Below the pieces are notes generated by a model that saw only the letters and a list, made by a program, of their open reading frames with translations, was not told where the DNA came from and ran no database searches. Positions 1 through 10,100 of a DNA stretch of 64,000 nucleotides are shown piece after piece (the first letter of the stretch is position 1; every line of letters starts with the position of its first letter). Made by a program: the position numbers and the translations under genes. The stretch covers positions 34,961,465 to 35,025,464 of the forward strand of contig NC_052354.1 in assembly GCF_009727055.1 (NCBI RefSeq), in the 5' to 3' direction. Source of the DNA: Benincasa hispida (taxonomy: Eukaryota > Streptophyta > Magnoliopsida > Cucurbitales > Cucurbitaceae).

Positions 1-190
1 GTTGATGTCAATATCAATATGCTTAGTCCGCTAGAAATCCCTTTGAAATACCCAATATTTGGAATTTTGTTATGCCAAAGTTCATAAGGAGTTTTATCCA
101 AAGAATGTCTAATTAAAACTCTATTTAAAACATAACAAACGGTGTTAACGGCTTCCGCCCAAAAGTATGTAGGTAAACCATACTTATTTG
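1..190 (-). pseudogene. Copia integrase C-terminal fragment
   Basis: Read on the minus strand, this stretch encodes a continuous piece of a Ty1-copia integrase: the segment beginning YFWAEAVNTVCYVLNR and ending near TPYELWHNKIPN, which lies just after the catalytic core. It is cut by the window edge on one side. On the other side it stops abruptly next to the LTR remnant of copia A, which reads in the opposite direction. No gag, RT or LTR of its own element is visible. It is a scrap of an older element broken by the neighbouring insertion, not a functional gene. Confidence 0.75.
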
Positions 191-232
191 GTTTTTACTA
201 TTACCGTTATTTTTTTCCACTTTTTCTTTTTC

Positions 233-475
233 AATTTTATTTTTAGTGTTTTATTTGTTGTTCAGAGCATTACTCTGTATTTCTTCAACTCTTGAAATAT
301 TCTCTCTAATTTTTCTTGAATATTAGTAAAGAAGTTTGAGAGATCTTTCACAGTGGATATAAATCTCATTTAGAGATTGAACCACTATATTTTTTGTGTT
401 GCCTATTCTTTCTGCTCTTCCTCTTCTACATTAAATTTTTTTTTTTTGTTTAATCTTACTGTTGTTTGCTTTCAT
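233..475 (+). repeat. Truncated 5' LTR of copia A
   Basis: The segment matches the last third of the 3' LTR of the same element, including shared motifs such as ATTTGTTGTT, AAGAAGTTTGAGAGA and TCTTCCTCTTCTACATTAA. The first roughly 390 bp of the LTR are absent. Base 233 follows a short spacer after the opposing integrase scrap. No clear tRNA-Met primer site follows. Confidence 0.75.
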
Positions 476-660
476 ATTGATTATTGTTGAAGGAAAGGTG
501 AGAAAGGGCTTTCTTTTCTCGTGCCTTTGACGCTGGTGCCAAAACAAAAGCATACAAAGAAATAGCAGATTTCACTGCAAGTTCGAATCATGTCCCTGCC
601 TAATCAGTGGAACATTTTGCATGGGGGAACTGATCCTTCACTTCCTTTTTGAGCTTTTGA

Positions 661-1110
661 TTGACAGTCGTCTATCCGGCTCTGTCTAATGAAAATAAGG
701 CCATAATATTGTTGAATTCTCTGCCTGAATCTTACAATGAAATTAAAATGGCTATTAAGTATGATAGAGATAGTCTCACGATGGATATTGTTTTAAATAC
801 ATCAAGATCAAGAGACGTAGAACTGAGGAAGGCTAAAGGGAAAGTACCTAAAGCCTTAATGGTAAGGGGAAGGTCAGAGAAGAAATCGAACAAAAAAACA
901 AACTGTAGAAGATCAAAGTCTCAAAAAAAAGTTAAGAAGTACTTCTATTGCCATAAAGAAGGTCACATTAGGAGGAATTATTTTGAGCTGGAAAAAAAAA
1001 AAAGGAAGAATGAAATTAAAAAAGAGGATGACATTGAAAATGTTAATGTGATAGAAAACTACCAAGATGCTGAAGTTCTTACTGTTTCTGATGGCAAGTT
1101 CAAATCATAA
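661..1110 (+). pseudogene. Copia A gag fragment (UBN2 and zinc knuckle)
   Basis: About 149 codons remain of the gag (capsid-like nucleoprotein) region. Residues 8-60 match the C-terminal half of the UBN2 gag domain (ILLNSLPESYNEIKMAI). A lysine-rich stretch and a nucleic-acid-binding zinc knuckle at about residues 94-107 follow. The knuckle reads YFYCHKEGHIRRNY where C-x2-C-x4-H-x4-C is expected, so the first and last cysteines have both become tyrosine and zinc binding should be lost. The N-terminal half of gag is missing, and no convincing ATG starts the frame. Confidence 0.85.
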
Positions 1111-1350
1111 TGGATTCTTAACTCCAGATGTTCATTTCATATGAGTCCAAATCGGGACTGGTTTCAGAATTTCAAGGAGTTAAATGGAGGAAAAGTTCTT
1201 CTAGGAAACCATCAAGAATGTAGTGTTGAAGGAATAAAAACAGTGTAGATAAGGATGTTTGATGGACAGATTAGAGAACTTACCTCAATAAGGTAGGTTT
1301 CTGACTTAAGGAGAAACCTTATTTCTCTTGGAGTTTTTGACTCTACAAGG
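1111..1350 (+). pseudogene. Copia A protease fragment with lost active site
   Basis: After the gag stop the frame reads WILNSRCSFHMSP. This aligns with the retropepsin active-site context of plant copia elements, which normally carries Asp-Ser-Gly. Here Asp is Asn and Gly is Arg, both explained by single G-to-A changes, so the protease is dead. The sequence continues to a NLISLG motif, the usual lead-in to the GAG-pre-integrase domain, and is then split at about 1350-1354 by the inserted LTR. Confidence 0.8.
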
Positions 1351-1354
1351 TACT

Positions 1355-2815
1355 TGATAACTTGTAGAAATACAAGTTATTTGTGCTCCATTTTTAGACT
1401 ATGCGACAATAAAAGGAAGAAAATGTGCCAGTCATGGTTAAGTTTATACAAAAAAACCAAAGTTGTACTAAGATACTTAAAACACATCTGCTGACCACAT
1501 TCATGGGCAAAGTGTGCCAAAGTTTGTGTTTTGCAGGAAAACCGGAATCATCGCATGCACTAATCCTTCAAAAGAAATACTCAAAACAACGCATGCCTCG
1601 GGATTTCTGAAATCGTACAATAGATATTCTGATGCACGTCCTGATCGTTGACTATGATGCAACACTGACATTCTCACCTACCTCAACAAATGATAGCAAC
1701 TAATCAGAGCAAGGGTTTTAAGATAGACAAGTGCATAGCTCTATAAATAGAGCCTTAGCATTTCAAAGTAGGAAGGCGGATAAGATCGGAGAAAGCCTAA
1801 CTTTGTAGGGAACCTTCTATTCCAAAATTTTCAATCCCTATATAGAAGGCCACTGGAGAATCAACCTGAGAAGGAAGTTCACCACTCCATTCCACTCGTC
1901 ACATCAAGCCGGCAACATTTCACCATCAATCTTTTGTGTCAAGAGATTGACACAGATTGCATAACCATTCCATTTTATCTATATTATCGTGTTGTAAAAC
2001 ATCATTAGCTAAGACATTAGCTAATTTGTATTTGAACTATTTACTATCTTAAAATTATTGCCATGTTCATCTCTTTTCTTATCCATGTTCATCCATCTTT
2101 CATTTCTTCACGCATGAGTCATTAAACCCTTAGGGTAAGGGGGAAGGTTAATTCATGATTTAATCCACATATTAGGACACTATCGTATTTGCTTAACATA
2201 TGTTGTAAAGTATACTCACCTGTAAAAGCAAGGATGAGTATGATGATCAACTTCTTGAAAGAGAAAGATGATAGAACCTGTTAAGCAAAGTAAGAAGTAC
2301 TTCTAAAGATAAAAATAACCTTGCGTTCCACAACACTTCCTTTTTCACATCATAGAAATATGACCAATGAGGTAACCACCGAGAGGTGTGCTTCAATTGG
2401 AAGTAGGAACCATGATAGTATCTTTAGTGTGGTTTATTGATTTATATACAGCCTTCCCCCTAGCCCGTCCATCTTCATAGATTTTGTTCATTAGTTTGCC
2501 GCATCACTCATCTATTTACCTTTGCATTTATCAAGCTTTTCGAGACTTAACGTTTTATTAACGCATTTTTATTATCGCTTCACCAAATCAATGCATCTTT
2601 TGACATCATCGCATGATTTACTATCTTTCAACACTATCGCATCAAATCCCCGTGTTCGACCTTAGGTCAACCTAAGATACTCATTGTTAGATTACACTTG
2701 GCTTACTAACGAGAAAAATTGTGATAAGCACATGACCCTTGAGATTGTTTGCACACAATCGTTACCGCATAGTCTTGTTAACTTCAAGATTAATGCATCT
2801 ATTTACACCACAACA
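1355..2815. mobile_element. Solo LTR inserted in copia A (1461 bp, TSD)
   Basis: Removing these bases rejoins the copia reading frame exactly (FDSTR before, YSCRLENG after). The insert begins TG and ends CA. It is flanked by gtact (1350-1354) and atact (2816-2820), a five-base target-site duplication with one mismatch. It opens with an inverted repeat (ATAACTTGTA...TACAAGTTAT) and contains a TATA-like TATAAATA at about 1741. It holds no coding region, tRNA primer site or second LTR, so it is a solo LTR left by LTR-LTR recombination. Its parent family is not identified. Confidence 0.85.
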
Positions 2816-3760
2816 ATACTCCTGTAGACTTGAGAATGGTACCATAAAAGTCATAAAAGGAGTGATGGTGAAGTTGAGGGGTAAGATCCAACATGGACTA
2901 CATGTTTTAGAGGGAAACATTGTTGTTGGCTCCACATCTGTTACTTCACAGAAACATCATACAGAAGCAAGAATATGGCATCAGAGCTTGGTGCACATCA
3001 GTGAAAGTGGTTTAAAATATCTCTTCAAACAAGGCTTGTTAGGGACTACATCATAAATCAACTTGGGTATATGTGAACATTGCATCTATGGCAAATAAAC
3101 CAGATTTTCTTTTAGTAAAGGGTTGCACACATCTAAATCTATTTTAGAATATGTGCATGCTGATCTATGGGGTCTTAACAAACTTCTACAATGGGTGGGG
3201 TTCGGTTTTTCCTCTCTATTATTAATGATTACTCAAGAAAGGTATGAACCTTCCTGTTGAAAAGCAAAGCTAGACCGACCTATTGAAAAGCAAAGTTGAA
3301 ACCTATAGGAAATTTGTTGAATGGAAGAATCTAGTTAAGAATCAATCTAAGAAGAAGTTGAAGTCATTGAGAACAGAAAATGGCTTGGAATTCTTGAGTA
3401 ATGAATTCAAGCTCCTATGTGAGAGAGATGGAATTCAGAGGCATCTTATAGTAAAACAAACACCCTAGCAAAATGGCCTGGCTGAAAGGATGAACCGTAC
3501 ACTGCTAGAAAAGGTAAAATGTCTTATGTCAAATGCTAAGTTACCAAGGAATTTTTTGCCACTTACCTTGTTAATAGAAGTCCTTCCTTAGCTATAGAGT
3601 TTAAAACTCCCATGGAAAAATGGACAGGATATCTTCCTGATTTATCTAACTTGAAGATTTTTGGATGTGTTGCTTATGCACATTCCAAGGAGGGGAAAGT
3701 TAGATAACCGTGCAAAGAAGTATTTATTTCTTGGTTATCCTCAAGGTGTAAAAGGCTACA
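2816..3760 (+). pseudogene. Copia A GAG-pre-integrase and integrase remnant
   Basis: The region resumes the copia polyprotein after the solo LTR. The pre-integrase domain carries WHQSLVHISESGL and CEHCIYGK, giving a degenerate HHCC zinc-binding set, followed by YVHADLWG around the first catalytic Asp. The core then shifts frame near 3200-3280. It continues with SLRTENGLEF where the second Asp should be (DNG is now ENG) and QNGLAERMNRTL containing the catalytic Glu. Stops and at least two frameshifts break it. It would have inserted cDNA into chromosomes when intact. Confidence 0.85.
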
Positions 3761-4126
3761 AACTGTGGTGTGTTGAAAAAGGACAAGAGAAATGCATCAT
3801 TAGTATGGATGTAATGTTAATGAGACAAAGATGGCATTGACAAGTAAAGAAAACAAAACTGCAGAAACTCCAGAGGTTGTATCTGAAACCTACATTCAAT
3901 TTGAAGTACCAAATCATACTTCAAATGAATTTGAAAATTAGGCAAATATAGAAGATAACTCTCAAATGGAGACTGCTCAAACAAAAACCACACAAAAAGA
4001 ATATCTCCAGTCATATACTCAGGCAAGAGACAGATGAAGGAGGCAGATCAGGCCACCTTCCAGGTATGCAGATGTTGATATAGTTCATTATGCATTATGC
4101 ACTAAGCTGGAAGATGCTGATAATGA

Positions 4127-5298
4127 ACCACTAACCTTTGAAGAGGTTGTAAACTCAAAAGATAGTGCCAAATGGCAGCAAGCAATGCAAGAAGAAATGG
4201 ATTCCTTGATTAAAAATAAAACTTGGGTATTGGTTGATAAACCTTGTAAGCAGAAATTGCTTGGATGTAAATGGATATACAAGCTCAAACATGATATTCA
4301 AAATAAAGATTCACTAAGGTTTAAACGAAGGCTTGTTGCTAAAGGATTCAATCAGAAAGAAGGGGTAGAATACAATGAAATATTCTCACTTGTAGTGAGA
4401 CACACCTCCATTAGAATGCTATTATCAATGTTTACTGAGTACAAAATGGAGTTGGACTAGCTGGATGTCAAAACAGCATTCTTACATGGAGAGTTATCAA
4501 AAATTATCTATATTCAGAAGGAACTGAAACAAGGTATGTCTCCCTAAGAAATCCTTATATGGTCTAAAGCAAGCTCCTGGGCAATGGTACCTTAAGTTTG
4601 ATTCATTTATGTTGTCTTGTGGCTTTAAAAGAAGTATGTTGGATCATTGTGTGTACTTTAGACATGAAGTAGGAAGACATTCAGTTTTCCTATTGTTATA
4701 TGTTGATGATGTGCTAGTTGCAAGTGTAGATAGACAAGTGAATAAGCTAAAAGGTGAATTAAAAGGTGCTTTTGATATGAAAGATCTTGGACCTGCAAAG
4801 AAAATACTAGGAATAAGTATTGATAGAAATAGATGTATTTGTACTATGAAACTCTCACAAGAAACATAGTGCCATAAGATGCTAACAAGATTTAGAATGA
4901 ATGAATCTAAATCAGTTACAACACCTCTTGCATCTCACTTTAAGCTATCTCTTGAGCATGTCCCTCAGAATGATGATGAAAGAGATCAAATGCAAGTCGT
5001 TCCATATGTTAACGTTGTAGGAAGTCTCATGTATCTTATGGTCTATACTAGACCAGATCTTGCTCATTGTTTAAGTATTGTTAGTAGATATATGGTTGAT
5101 CCAGGGAGATATCATTGGCAAGTAGTCAAATGGGTTCTTAGATATGTTAAAGGAATTGTATCATATGGGATGTTATATACTAAACACTTAATTAATCAAA
5201 ATATTCTTATAGGTTTTGTGGATACAGTTTATGCAACAGATAAAGATGAAAGAAGGACATTATCTGGTTTAGTTTTCAAGTTTTTGGAAACACAATGA
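4127..5298 (+). pseudogene. Copia A reverse transcriptase remnant
   Basis: This is a typical copia RT (RVT_2) in pieces. In order it shows AMQEEMDSLIKNKTWVLVD, GCKWIYKLK, RLVAKGFNQKEGVEYNEIF, LDVKTAFLHGEL with the first catalytic Asp, YGLKQAPGQWY, YVDDVLVA with the catalytic Asp pair, and the connection YTRPDLAHCLSIVSRYM. The catalytic aspartates survive. Stops at about 4458 and 4867 and frameshifts near 4500-4560 break the frame. RNase H follows after one more frameshift. Confidence 0.9.
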
Positions 5299-5672
5299 GT
5301 TGGAAATCATCCTTACAATCAGTGGTTACTTTATCAACCACAGAAGCTGAATATATGGCACTTACTGAAGCATTTAAAGAGGCAATTTGGCTTAACGAAT
5401 TAGCAGAAGAATTTCAAAATTGCTTAAAGGATGATTTAGTTATCTTTTGTGATAGCCAAAGTGTTGTTTTTTGTCAAAAAAATCAGACTTATCATGAAAT
5501 AACCAAACATATATATGTTCGGTTTCATTTCATAAGATATATTATTGCAGAAGGAAAAGTAAGGATTGAGAAGATTTCATCCTCTAGAAATGCAGCTGAT
5601 GCTTTGACAAAATCTCTACCAGCACATAAACTTGAGAGCTGTTTGAAGGCTCTCAAAGTTGGTTCTTTGTGA
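5299..5672 (+). pseudogene. Copia A RNase H remnant
   Basis: The segment begins SWKSSLQSVVTLSTTEAEYMA, the copia RNase H motif with the catalytic Glu. It continues through FCDSQSVV (a catalytic Asp) and HIYVRFHFIR to the usual C-terminal NAADALTKSLP context, ending in a stop at 5672. It is a single open frame of 125 codons but is joined to the upstream RT only by a frameshift. Its product would degrade RNA in RNA-DNA hybrids during reverse transcription. Confidence 0.9.
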
Positions 5673-5739
5673 ACAAATTGTATTTTGGAAAGGTCTTGAA
5701 ATACTTCTTTTATTGATGTATTATGTAGCAAGGTGAAGA

Positions 5740-6375
5740 ATTATTGTATTATTGCTAGCTTAATACATCTAGGCCCATTTATCTTTATTGGGCCTGCTTT
5801 TTTCCAGCTTATTTCTTTGGACTCCTGTTTTGGGCTTGTTATACTCTTTGTCGCCTGCAGGAAAAGAGTAAGATTATTATTACTAAAGCCCATTTTTTGA
5901 GCTGGTTACAGTTGAGCTGGAAAAAGGAATATTCCTCCACAAAAGTTGTTACAGAAGGCTTCAAGGGATTGGTTGATTGTTTTAAAATCACCTGAATCCG
6001 TTCATCCTTATAGGGAGATTTGCGTAAAGAGGGCCCAGCTGAAGGGTTTTTCTGGTATTTAAATAAACTTGTTGAGCAAGCTTACAGGGGTGTGAGAAAA
6101 TTTAGTATCAACTCTGAAGCGCTGGGTATTTTTTTTATTTAGTATTTTATTTGTTGTTGAGAGCATTACTCTATCTTTCTTCAACTCCTGAGAAATCCTC
6201 TATAATTTTTTCTTGAATATCAGTAAAGAAGTTTGAGAGAGCTTTCACAATGAACGTAAATCTCATTTAGAGACTGAACCACTATAATTTCTGTGTTGCC
6301 TACTCTTTCTGTTCTTCCTCTTCTACATTAAATTTTTTTGTTTAATCTTACTGCTGTTTTCTTTTGAATTGTAAT
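5740..6375 (+). repeat. 3' LTR of copia A
   Basis: It lies directly after a purine-rich tract (AGCAAGGTGAAGAA, about 5726-5739) that follows the RNase H stop. Its last 240 bp repeat the 5' remnant at 233-475. A TATA-like TATTTAAATAAA lies at about 6055. The outer boundary is set only by where similarity fades near 6370, and I see no clear target-site duplication because the 5' copy is truncated. Confidence 0.7.
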
Positions 6376-6419
6376 CATAATAATCTTATAGCTCGGTTCA
6401 ACATTATCCCTACGATTTC

Positions 6420-6620
6420 TATGGGTGAGGTTCCTAGGTGGTCCGTTTAGGGTTGATGCTTCCTGAGTTCCAAATGATGCTAGGTGTGGCATTGGAATTC
6501 TTGTTAAAAGATCCTCATGATTGTGCGATTGCCGCTATGCAAGGATTTAGACCAAGATCCACTTCGGCTCTCTCGACAGAGGCTTGTGCAATTTTGGATG
6601 GTATTCTAGACTAACCCCTT
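6420..6620 (+). pseudogene. LINE-type RNase H (RVT_3) fragment
   Basis: Pieces in two frames read VDAS, then VPNDARCGIGILV, then after a frameshift DPHDCAIAAMQGFRPRS and STEACAILDG. This order matches the RNase H domain found at the C-terminus of plant L1-type LINE polyproteins. The VDAS Asp and the EAC Glu correspond to catalytic residues. A stop ends the frame after LDGILD. No reverse transcriptase or poly-A tail of a LINE is seen beside it. Confidence 0.6.
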
Positions 6621-7093
6621 TCCGTCACGGCTACGTAGCTTGTTGGTTCGACTTGTCCTTAACCTTTGTTTTGTTTTAGTGGATTTTGTGTCAATAAAAC
6701 AAATTATTATTAATTAATTGTCACCTTTCTTAAATGTCGTTTTTGTATTTTTGCCCCCCAAAAAAAATGTCATTTTCCCATGAGATCTCAATTATTTTCC
6801 TAGTTGTATTTTTCTAAAAAAAAACAATAATTCAAACATGTATAATTTAGTGTCGCTTCAAGTGTTCTATGTTTCAATAACAAAACAATCATTTTCACCA
6901 TTTCTCTCTCTAAAATTATTATTCAATTTTGCTCTCTCTTTTATTTCTTTGATTGGGTGAGGAAGAGAATATTTTTTATGATTTCTTTTCCAAAAGAAAA
7001 AGAGCTAGAGAGAGAGAACAAAGAGAAACAACTCTAATAGAAAAAATAATTAGATGACAAAGTTGAGCCACAAAAGAAGTCCTATGGGATTTA

Positions 7094-7183
7094 TCAAATG
7101 CTCATAGGATTTTGTTGATCACTAATTGCTGCAATTGCTGTTTCTATTTTTATCTTAAGTTCCTCTTCCTCTGCTCTCTCTGC
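7094..7183 (-). CDS. bHLH35-like exon 5 (C-terminus)
   Basis: It lies 4.7 kb downstream of exon 4 and is easy to miss, being only 90 nt. It begins after an ACAG acceptor and encodes [19 protein letters not shown] then [10 protein letters not shown] and a stop. That matches the conserved C-terminal helix and the PMSI-like end of this bHLH group. The phase fits the restored frame of exon 4 (LFLE then AER). In the shifted frame a TAA is met after about 11 residues. Confidence 0.85.
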   Translation of the reverse strand, partial: AERAEEEELKIKIETAIAAISDQQNPMSI

Positions 7184-10100
7184 CTGTAAAAAAAAATAAA
7201 AAATATATATAAATAAAAATAAAAATAACCAATATTTTTCATATTATTAAACACGTGACATCAAAAGTCGTACTAACATTTTCATCAATAACACAATACA
7301 AAAATTTGTACCGTACTAACATTTTCGTCAATAATACAATAGAAAAATTTGTGAGAAGATTCGAACCGATGTTGAACCATACTCATATAAGTTACCATAA
7401 AAAAAAGAAAGTTCTTTCAATTTATGCTATCACTAAGTTTAATATTTTACATTTTATTTCATATATTATAATTTATTAACACCAGAAAATGGTGTTGTAA
7501 TAAAATCCATACAAGTTGTCCAAAAAAAAATCTATACGGTGTAATAGAAGAAATTGGAAAAAGAAAATAATTTTCATCCCTTTTGATAATAAAAGTTATA
7601 CATTCAAGACTAAAAACTATCCAATTGAGTAACTATAACTAATAAATTGAACAATATTTTGACTAATATATTACCTATGATCAAAGTCGCACACTGACTC
7701 TCAATAAGACGAAGATCTATAGTATATAAGTAAAAATAACTTAAAAGATAACGAGAATACTAAGAAGGTATTCAATTAGTGGAGATGTTCAGGTGTACTC
7801 CAACCTTAGGTTTCCTTCTCTAGAAAAAGAAAAGAAGAACTAATTCTAATAATATGAAATATTTTAAGTGAAAGAAAAAAAAAACAAAATCATTTATGAC
7901 CAAAATAAATAATGTCATGATATTAGAGAAATATATAGAGCGTCATTGTTACTAAAGATGACACACGAAAGGAGGTCACAAAAATATTTGAACTCAATGA
8001 TTTAAAAGAACTTAAACCATAAAAAGAAGCCAAGTAAAAAAGGTTGAGACCTTTGGATTCGGATTCTTCAATTTTTTTCAATGATAGATTTAATCTGATT
8101 TTGTTTATACCTTTTAGTTGGGTCTATCGTGAGACAAGCATCATCCTGGCACAATTGTACCTTTTGACAAATTTGACATTATCCCATCCTCTGCTCTGCT
8201 AGCATGTCCACAAATTCTCTCTCTCTCGTTTTGTTTTTCAACTAATGCTACCTGCCTAAATTTTATTTCCATTTTTTAGAAATATAAAAAGCTAAAACTC
8301 CATTCGATAATAATTTAGATTTCATTTGGTAATCATTTTATTTTTTATTTTTGTTTTTTAAAGTTAAAGCTATGGATACTACTTTCTCCTCCAAATTTCT
8401 TCATTTATTATCTACCATTCACCAATGGTTTAAAAAACTAAGTCAAATTTTGATATCTAAAAAAAATAGTTTTCAAAACTTTGTTTTTATTTTTGAAATT
8501 TGGCTAAGAATTCAATCATTGTACTTGAGAAATATAAAAATCATGGCAAAAATTATAGATGATATAGGCTTAATTTTCAAAATCACTATAAAAAATAAGA
8601 GAAAATAAATTTAATTTTCAAAAACCAAAAACTAAAAACGAAATACCTAAACAGAATCTCAACTATTGATACCGGGTTTTTTTTTTTTTTTTAACTTCAA
8701 AGATATTAGTAATTGATCTCACCAAAAATAATCCCTCTAGCACATTCTATAGTGTAGATTCTCTATAGTTTACTACCATAGTCTTAATATAGTTAAAACC
8801 TAAATTTGAATATTTCGTGTTTTTTTAGGAGATGTTTGGAGCTGTTTGAAGTATTGAGTTAAGTTTTAAAATCTAGAGTTAATAAGTTGAAGTTAGGAAA
8901 TATATGTTTGGGATGCAAAATTGTTAGTCCCGAATTAGGAAACGATGAGGGGGAAGAAGAAGATGAAATTACTTGATAAATATGTAAATTTCAATAGTGA
9001 ACATTGTTGAACTTATAAACCGGTGGCCAAATACTTCCTTTAGGATTATTGAGCCCTCAACTTCAACTTAATAGAGTAACCCACACTCTATTTTTAGGAT
9101 TTCAATTATAATGGTTGGATTTCCAACTATTATAACCTATAATTAATTACACAATTATTATTTTAAATTATTTTTCGTTAAAATGTTTATTATTTCCTAC
9201 TATTCTCTTCCCCTCTTTGTTATAATGTTCATTATTTTCTATTTAAACTAAAGCAATCTGCACCAACAATACATACTAAAATAGTGTACACGTCAAACAT
9301 AGAGTACTATAACTCATAAACTCTAATAACCAACTTAGCATCCCAAATTTATCAATTTCGGAGTTTATTAGACAAAAACCCACAGGTTTCGACAATACCC
9401 CCCACAAACAAATTCCTCCCAAATCCATTTCTTTCGCATAGTTTCATAAACCTGCACTTCAACTAGACTTATTTGTTCAACTGTTTATGGCCAAATGGTA
9501 TTAATATGTGTTTGTCTCTGTCTCGTGAGTGTTCTAATTCTCGACTCTAGTTATAAAATTTGTGTGTATTGTGTGAGTAGTGATAATTGTAGAAAAGACT
9601 ACAATTAATGAAGGGCCTGGTCGCTGTGGTTGGAAACACTTGGTCATTAAAGACTAGATAACACAGTAAATGGGGGTCGGAGATGGGATAAGACAGAACA
9701 AGACCAATACTAAATAGTACTTCCATGGCGCCCTATCATTATTGTTCACTTCCCTATCCACAAATCTAAGTCATGGAGCTCAAATAACCTTAGCAATAAT
9801 AATAAAAATATATATAAGAATTCAAATGTGATGACTTAATTAGGCTTCGTTTTGTGTGTCCAACCACATTTTTGTTGAAATTAATGAGATTGGAGAGATT
9901 TCTACTTTAATTGGTGTGTGAGTTTAAAAGATTAAATATAGGCTAACAATGGTAAAACTCACCTAAATAAGTCTTTACTAAGTTATTAAAAATACCTATG
10001 AATTTATTTGGGTCATAATTATGAAGTCAACCAATGAGAGGAAAAGAAAGAATACATGAGCATTATCAAATTCATAGGGAATAACATTGTAATGCCCCAA

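Larger units (their letters stand above)
233..6375 (+). mobile_element. Copia element A, degenerate, interrupted by a solo LTR
   Basis: This is a Ty1-copia LTR retrotransposon read on the plus strand. The order is a 5' LTR remnant, gag with zinc knuckle, protease, GAG-pre-integrase, integrase, RT, RNase H and a longer 3' LTR. The two LTR copies match over about 240 bp (233-475 and 6131-6370). The reading frame is broken by several stops and shifts, and a 1461-bp foreign LTR sits between the protease and pre-integrase segments. Both outer zinc-knuckle cysteines and the protease aspartate are lost, so it cannot be autonomous. Confidence 0.9.

Noticed and set aside
8351..8608. Open frame of 85 codons in intron 4
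   Set aside because: It coincides with a dispersed AT-rich repeat found elsewhere in the window in broken form.
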